Source of the DNA: Microcaldota archaeon
GTDB lineage: Archaea; Micrarchaeota; Micrarchaeia; Micrarchaeales; Micrarchaeaceae
Assembly: GCA_021828345.1 (NCBI GenBank)
Contig: JAJZJI010000043.1
Span: 1-9,253, forward strand
Length of the DNA: 9,253 bases
Direction of reading: 5' to 3'
Shown here: positions 6,761 through 9,253 of the stretch, in pieces
Numbering within the stretch: position 1 is the first letter of the stretch
How the letters are laid out: the number at the start of each line of letters is the position of its first letter
Translations under genes and position numbers: made by a program
The notes under the pieces: generated by a model
What the model saw: the letters and a program-made list of their open reading frames with translations, nothing else
The model's database searches: none
What the model was told of the DNA's origin: nothing

Positions 6761-6778
6761 TAGTTTATATATAAACTA
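6761..6778. promoter_or_regulatory. 18-bp perfect palindrome containing a two-way TATA box
   Basis: TAGTTTATATATAAACTA is perfectly self-complementary. It overlaps the stop codon (6778-6776) of the 56-codon gene and lies 67 bp upstream of the ABC ATPase start. It shares AGTTTATA with the promoter at 4867-4880. It could be a TATA box for the ABC operon, an operator, or both. Confidence 0.4.
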
Positions 6779-6946
6779 CCCTATGATTATGTCATCGCGA
6801 GGTTTTGCCAGTATGGCTTTTTTTACCGCACTATATGCACGCCTGCACAAATGTAAATATTTTGATTGTGTTTGGATACTTACGATATTTTTATTTGTTA
6901 CACGCTCCTCTTTATCTTTAGTAACTAAATTATTCGAATTATTCAT
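6776..6946 (-). CDS. Small basic protein of 56 residues, unknown function
   Basis: The minus strand reads ATG at 6946-6944 to TAG at 6778-6776. The product starts MNNSNNLVTKDKEERV and ends AKPRDDIIIG. It is polar and lysine/arginine-rich, with no membrane segment or signal peptide. Supporting a real gene: GGTG ends 5 nt before the ATG (6955-6952), matching the core of the archaeal Shine-Dalgarno sequence; an in-frame TAA just upstream makes this the first usable ATG; third codon positions are mostly A or T as in the neighbours; and it fills an otherwise empty gap between two genes on the same strand. A TATA-like TTTAAATA (7001-6994) is suitably placed upstream. I do not recognise the family; nucleic-acid binding would be a guess from its charge. 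Confidence 0.55.
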   Translation of the reverse strand: MNNSNNLVTKDKEERVTNKNIVSIQTQSKYLHLCRRAYSAVKKAILAKPRDDIIIG

Positions 6947-7065
6947 CGCTGCACCATTTAATTACAGAATACGCAATTTAATAACTCTTTATTTAAATGA
7001 GTTATAATAAACACTATTAGCCGAAACGTTGCTGTTTTAGACATAATATATTTAATGCCTGCCAT

Positions 7066-7902
7066 TTAATCAAAAAGCAATTTAGATGGGGGGTTAAATT
7101 TTAATTTAAGCTCAATTTTCTTATAGATTTTAAAATACTCATTTATATTTATATCATGCGGATTCTCCCAGACTATTCTATCTAAAACAATCTGCTTAAT
7201 ACATTCTAAACGATTAATATTCATTTTTTTAGATTTAGCCATTCCATATTTTTCTAATCGTTTAATGCTTAATATTGCAATATCATTACGTTCCAACTTT
7301 GCTATATTACTATTTTTTCTTTCTATAAATGGCATCCCCAGATGCTCTTTTATATATGCAGCATGTAAAAAACCACAATAAACAAATATGTCTTTTTTTG
7401 GATTATTTTTTGCCAATCTAACAATTGATTTTACCATATATTTTTCTCTGAAAAAACATTGAGCCGCAACGTTTAAATTATATATTTTATATAAATTTAG
7501 CAGTTTATTTATCCCGCCTTTTTCTTTTTGATGGGTTTGCAAATATTTATAATAAGAAAAATACCGCTCATAACTGATGCGCCACGCGTTAACATTTAAC
7601 CTTGCATATTTTTTAGAGTGCTTTGGTTCTATTGGTATTACCATTTTTACTTTTTTATATTTGCGTAACATTTTTAAAAATTTGAATGTTGCGATTATTC
7701 GCTTATTCCCAAAATGATATTTTAATATTTTATTTATTTTTAAATCGGAAATTAACTTAATTTTTTTTAAAGCGCTACGAGTCTGGTCATTAGAACTAAG
7801 CTCTATTGCAACGATAATGTCCTGCTTTGCAGCATATAGCATTTTTTTTAACTCGTTAGTTTCATTTGGATCGATATGTAATGAACCAAAAATATATATC
7901 AT
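7066..7902 (-). CDS. Divergent TraB/PrgY/TIKI-superfamily (GxxH) protein
   Basis: A 278-residue, very lysine-rich soluble protein with no clear membrane segment. The motif order matches the TraB/PrgY/ChaN/TIKI/EreA superfamily: an N-terminal strand ending in GSLH (residues 6-9), then a second strand with a glutamate, IIVAIELSS (E34), then FREKYMVKSIVRLA (R152-M156) resembling the family's RDxxM helix, then DIFVYCGFLHAAYIKEHLG with a second GxxH (177-180). Members of this clan are thought to be hydrolases using the two GxxH histidines, the Glu and the Arg; several are proteases. Archaeal TraB homologues usually end in membrane helices, which are absent here, and the 80-residue tail after about 200 is not recognised. 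Assignment rests on motifs alone. The ATG at 7902 is the only good start. It stands alone between tRNA-Gly and the small 56-codon gene. Confidence 0.5.
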   Translation of the reverse strand: MIYIFGSLHIDPNETNELKKMLYAAKQDIIVAIELSSNDQTRSALKKIKLISDLKINKILKYHFGNKRIIATFKFLKMLRKYKKVKMVIPIEPKHSKKYARLNVNAWRISYERYFSYYKYLQTHQKEKGGINKLLNLYKIYNLNVAAQCFFREKYMVKSIVRLAKNNPKKDIFVYCGFLHAAYIKEHLGMPFIERKNSNIAKLERNDIAILSIKRLEKYGMAKSKKMNINRLECIKQIVLDRIVWENPHDININEYFKIYKKIELKLKFNPPSKLLFD

Positions 7903-7987
7903 TGAAAAACCATAGTATTCTATAAATCATTTTGGTAGAGTAAATAAAATTTTTATCTTTTTGTTGGACCATCATATATTAAGCATT

Positions 7988-8003
7988 AAAAATAAATAAA
8001 TGA
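7988..8003 (-). terminator. T-rich tract after tRNA-Gly
   Basis: The minus strand reads TTTATTTATTTTTAAT, starting about 13 nt beyond the tRNA 3' end. A U-rich run at this spot would serve as an archaeal terminator for the tRNA transcript. Confidence 0.35.
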
Positions 8004-8015
8004 TTTAATTTAAGA

Positions 8016-8088
8016 TGCGATCGCCGGGATTTGAACCCGGGTCATTGGCTTGGAAGGCCAAAGTCCTACCAGGCTAGACTACAATCGC
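8016..8088 (-). tRNA. tRNA-Gly (TCC)
   Basis: On the minus strand the acceptor stem is GCGATTG (8088-8082) with CGATCGC (8023-8017), containing one T-G wobble, and discriminator A at 8016. The D stem is GTCT/GGAC, the anticodon stem TTGGC/GCCAA, and the T arm CCGGG-TTCAAAT-CCCGG. The seven-base anticodon loop CTTCCAA gives anticodon TCC (8054-8052), reading GGA glycine codons. The variable loop is four bases (TGAC). There is no intron and no encoded CCA. It lies between ribB and the TraB-like gene, all on one strand. Confidence 0.95.
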
Positions 8089-8113
8089 ATAGGATATATT
8101 ATAGGTTAACAGT

Positions 8114-8122
8114 AATAAAAAA
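8114..8122 (-). terminator. U-tract after ribB, also a possible tRNA-Gly TATA-like site
   Basis: The minus-strand TTTTTTATT begins 20 nt after the ribB stop codon and is identical to the tract following the ABC operon. It also lies about 30 bp before the tRNA-Gly 5' end, where a promoter element would be expected, so it may serve either role. Confidence 0.4.
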
Positions 8123-8142
8123 CTTTGCAAATTAAATAACGT

Positions 8143-8838
8143 TTAATTTATTGAATTTTGCAAGTACTTCCAGCGCTCTATTATATCATTTCCCTCGATG
8201 AAAACAAAATTGTTTTTTTCGGCATATCGCATTGCATCCCGCTTTGATAACGCCTTACCATCATCTGATAGCATCTCGACTATTGTTGCAGTATTTACCA
8301 GATTGGATAACTCAGTTAGAGCTATTGACAATTCCGTATGTCCTTGTCTATCATTAAGAAGCCCTTTTGAACTAATAAGCAGCTGTACATGTCCAGGTAT
8401 TTTAAATAATTTAGGAAATTTGGCAGCCATGCTCATACCATCATTTCTAGCAATATTTGATACATTTGCAAATTCTGCAATAGTTGCAGATCTCTCTATA
8501 TCAGAAATTCCAGTAGATGTTGAATTAAGGTCTATGGTTATAGAAAATGATGGTTTGGAATTGGAATCTTTATATGTGTGCATATTTTTGAATATCGCTA
8601 ATTTTGATTGATCAAATGCATCTATCACATATGGAATACCAAGCTTTGATGCAATATTATTTGATACGGTAGTGCATATTAAACCTCCACAGTCCTTTCT
8701 CATCGTCCTTAATATATTTGGTGTTATCTTTTGTGACGCTACTGTCATATCTGTCTCTTCTTCTCTACCATCGGCATCGTATATCAATACTGGCTTACCT
8801 ATACGCATGCTCTCAATCGCTTTTGCTACAATTTCCAT
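8143..8838 (-). CDS. ribB: 3,4-dihydroxy-2-butanone 4-phosphate synthase
   Basis: The enzyme turns ribulose 5-phosphate into 3,4-dihydroxy-2-butanone 4-phosphate and formate, supplying the four-carbon unit for riboflavin. The 231-residue product shows the family motifs: PVLIYDADGREEETDM (16-31), the acidic Mg-binding loop; MRKDCGGLICTTV (46-58); NSTSTGISDIERSATI (105-120); KIPGH (146-150); RQGHTEL (164-170); and VEML with E188 near the end. Length matches single-domain archaeal RibB, and no GTP cyclohydrolase II domain is fused. The frame stays open upstream to 8949, but the ATG at 8838 gives the normal N-terminus (MEIVAKAIESMRIGKPVL) and sits about 10 nt after the start predicted from the TATA box at 8867-8880; the upstream extension runs through promoter-like AT-rich DNA. 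The gene is divergent from metG, with an inverted repeat between the two promoters. Confidence 0.93.
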   Translation of the reverse strand: MEIVAKAIESMRIGKPVLIYDADGREEETDMTVASQKITPNILRTMRKDCGGLICTTVSNNIASKLGIPYVIDAFDQSKLAIFKNMHTYKDSNSKPSFSITIDLNSTSTGISDIERSATIAEFANVSNIARNDGMSMAAKFPKLFKIPGHVQLLISSKGLLNDRQGHTELSIALTELSNLVNTATIVEMLSDDGKALSKRDAMRYAEKNNFVFIEGNDIIERWKYLQNSIN

Positions 8839-8866
8839 ATAAACACTAAAATTAGAATCGGTACAT

Positions 8867-8880
8867 ATGTTTAAATATAT
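8867..8880 (-). promoter_or_regulatory. TATA box of ribB
   Basis: The minus strand contains ATATATTTAAACAT, centred about 35 bp before the ATG at 8838. A start about 26 bp downstream falls near 8847, giving a leader of about 10 nt. This supports the short ribB start over any upstream ATG. Confidence 0.55.
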
Positions 8881-8909
8881 TGACTTAGACATTTGGCGAT
8901 TGCCGAAAC

Positions 8910-8928
8910 TACTATTGACGAAATAGTA
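8910..8928. promoter_or_regulatory. 19-bp inverted repeat between ribB and metG, candidate operator
   Basis: TACTATT (8910-8916) and AATAGTA (8922-8928) are perfect 7-bp inverted arms around a 5-bp spacer. The site is about 30 bp upstream of the ribB TATA box and about 22 bp upstream of the metG TATA box. Many archaea control riboflavin genes through the RbkR regulator, which binds inverted repeats. Whether this is such a site is inference; I have not matched it to a consensus. Confidence 0.4.
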
Positions 8929-8950
8929 TTTAAACAAGTTTATTAGCAAT

Positions 8951-8960
8951 AATTATATAT
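8951..8960 (+). promoter_or_regulatory. TATA box of metG
   Basis: AATTATATAT is centred about 25 bp before the ATG at 8980, so the transcript would begin at or next to the start codon, as in leaderless archaeal mRNAs. A second AT-rich stretch (TAGTATATAAAA) at 8964-8975 is too close to the start to act this way. Confidence 0.45.
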
Positions 8961-8979
8961 TCTTAGTATATAAAATTCA

Positions 8980-9253
8980 ATGATAGTTATGGAAAAAGTT
9001 CTAATTACTTCAGCGCTGCCATACTCATATTCGCTTCCGCATCTAGGCAATATAGTTGGTTCTGTACTCCCAGCTGATGTATACAATAGGTATATGAAGC
9101 TGTCAGGAATAGAATCTGTTTTTATATGCGGATCTGACCAACATGGTGCCAAAATAGAGCTGGAGGCATTAAAACAAAAAAAGAGTCCTGAGGATATTGC
9201 TAATTACATACATGAAAAAATGAAAAAATTATTTACAGATTTTGGCATTGAAT
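8980..9253 (+). CDS. metG: Methionyl-tRNA synthetase, N-terminal part (runs off the window)
   Basis: The 91 visible codons encode the start of a class I MetRS, which charges tRNA-Met with methionine. LITSALPYSYSLPHLGNIVGS carries the HIGH-type ATP-binding motif as HLGN (residues 21-24). LPADVYNRYMKLSG and FICGSDQHGAKIE follow in the standard order. The last reads DQHG where many MetRS have DEHG or DEYG, a mild variation. Two in-frame ATGs (8980 and 8989) are possible; the first fits a leaderless transcript from the TATA box at 8951-8960, while the second gives the more usual N-terminus (MEKVLITSALPY). There is no convincing ribosome binding site before either. The KMSKS motif and anticodon-binding domain lie outside the window. 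Confidence 0.92.
   Translation, partial: MIVMEKVLITSALPYSYSLPHLGNIVGSVLPADVYNRYMKLSGIESVFICGSDQHGAKIELEALKQKKSPEDIANYIHEKMKKLFTDFGIE

Noticed and set aside
6807..6824. GCCA-GTA-TGGC hairpin followed by seven T on the + strand, like a terminator
   Set aside because: No + strand transcript upstream needs it, and on the other strand the same bases are lysine and alanine codons of the 56-codon gene.
6783..7007. 74-codon open frame on the + strand
   Set aside because: It is antisense to the better supported 56-codon gene, has no ribosome binding site, and its hydrophobic translation looks like a reverse-strand shadow.
8198..8611. 137-codon open frame on the + strand
   Set aside because: It lies wholly inside ribB on the opposite strand, and ribB has full family motifs.
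8839..8949. N-terminal extension of RibB by up to 37 residues
   Set aside because: The stretch contains the TATA box and AT-rich promoter DNA, and RibB proteins normally begin at the MEIVAKAIES-type segment.
8943..9152. 69-codon open frame on the minus strand
   Set aside because: It is antisense to the clearly recognised metG start.

Overview
This window looks archaeal. Genes are preceded by TATA-type promoters close to their start codons, ribosome binding sites are sparse but of GGTG/GAGGT type, and one tRNA carries a short intron in a bulge-helix-bulge fold, as cut by the archaeal splicing endonuclease. The gene families (RAD55/KaiC-like ATPase, archaeal DHH phosphoesterase, short archaeal-type RibB) agree. 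The DNA is AT-rich (roughly one third G+C by eye), genes are tightly packed, and TAA, TAG and TGA stops are all used. A small-genome lineage such as the acidophilic ARMAN/Parvarchaeota-Micrarchaeota group would fit, but that placement is an inference.

Layout. The left edge holds the first 20-27 codons of a TnpB-type (IS200/IS605) protein running off the window, with a strong hairpin just upstream that may be the element's left end. Next is an intron-containing tRNA-Phe(GAA) on the + strand. From 4.84 kb leftwards to 0.5 kb runs a tightly spaced minus-strand series: a RAD55/KaiC-like ATPase, a membrane-anchored cysteine-repeat protein dense in N-glycosylation sequons, a DHH-family phosphoesterase and, after a 57-nt gap with its own possible promoter, an eight-helix protein resembling NicO/RcnA/UreH metal transporters. 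From 6.69 kb to 4.95 kb is a two-gene ABC-2 (DrrAB-like) export operon. Upstream of it lie a 56-codon small gene and a divergent member of the TraB/PrgY/TIKI hydrolase superfamily. Then come tRNA-Gly(TCC) and ribB (riboflavin synthesis), both on the minus strand. The right edge holds the start of metG (methionyl-tRNA synthetase), divergent from ribB; a 19-bp inverted repeat lies between their promoters.

How the parts work together. The ABC pair is a complete half-transporter set (ATPase plus permease, 2-nt gap). The ATPase, cysteine-repeat protein and DHH protein are separated by 12 and 18 nt and are probably co-transcribed from a clear TATA box at 4867-4880, but no shared pathway can be read from the sequence. 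The cysteine-repeat glycoprotein is the most unusual protein here. I see no CRISPR array, rRNA, complete insertion sequence or clear defence system.
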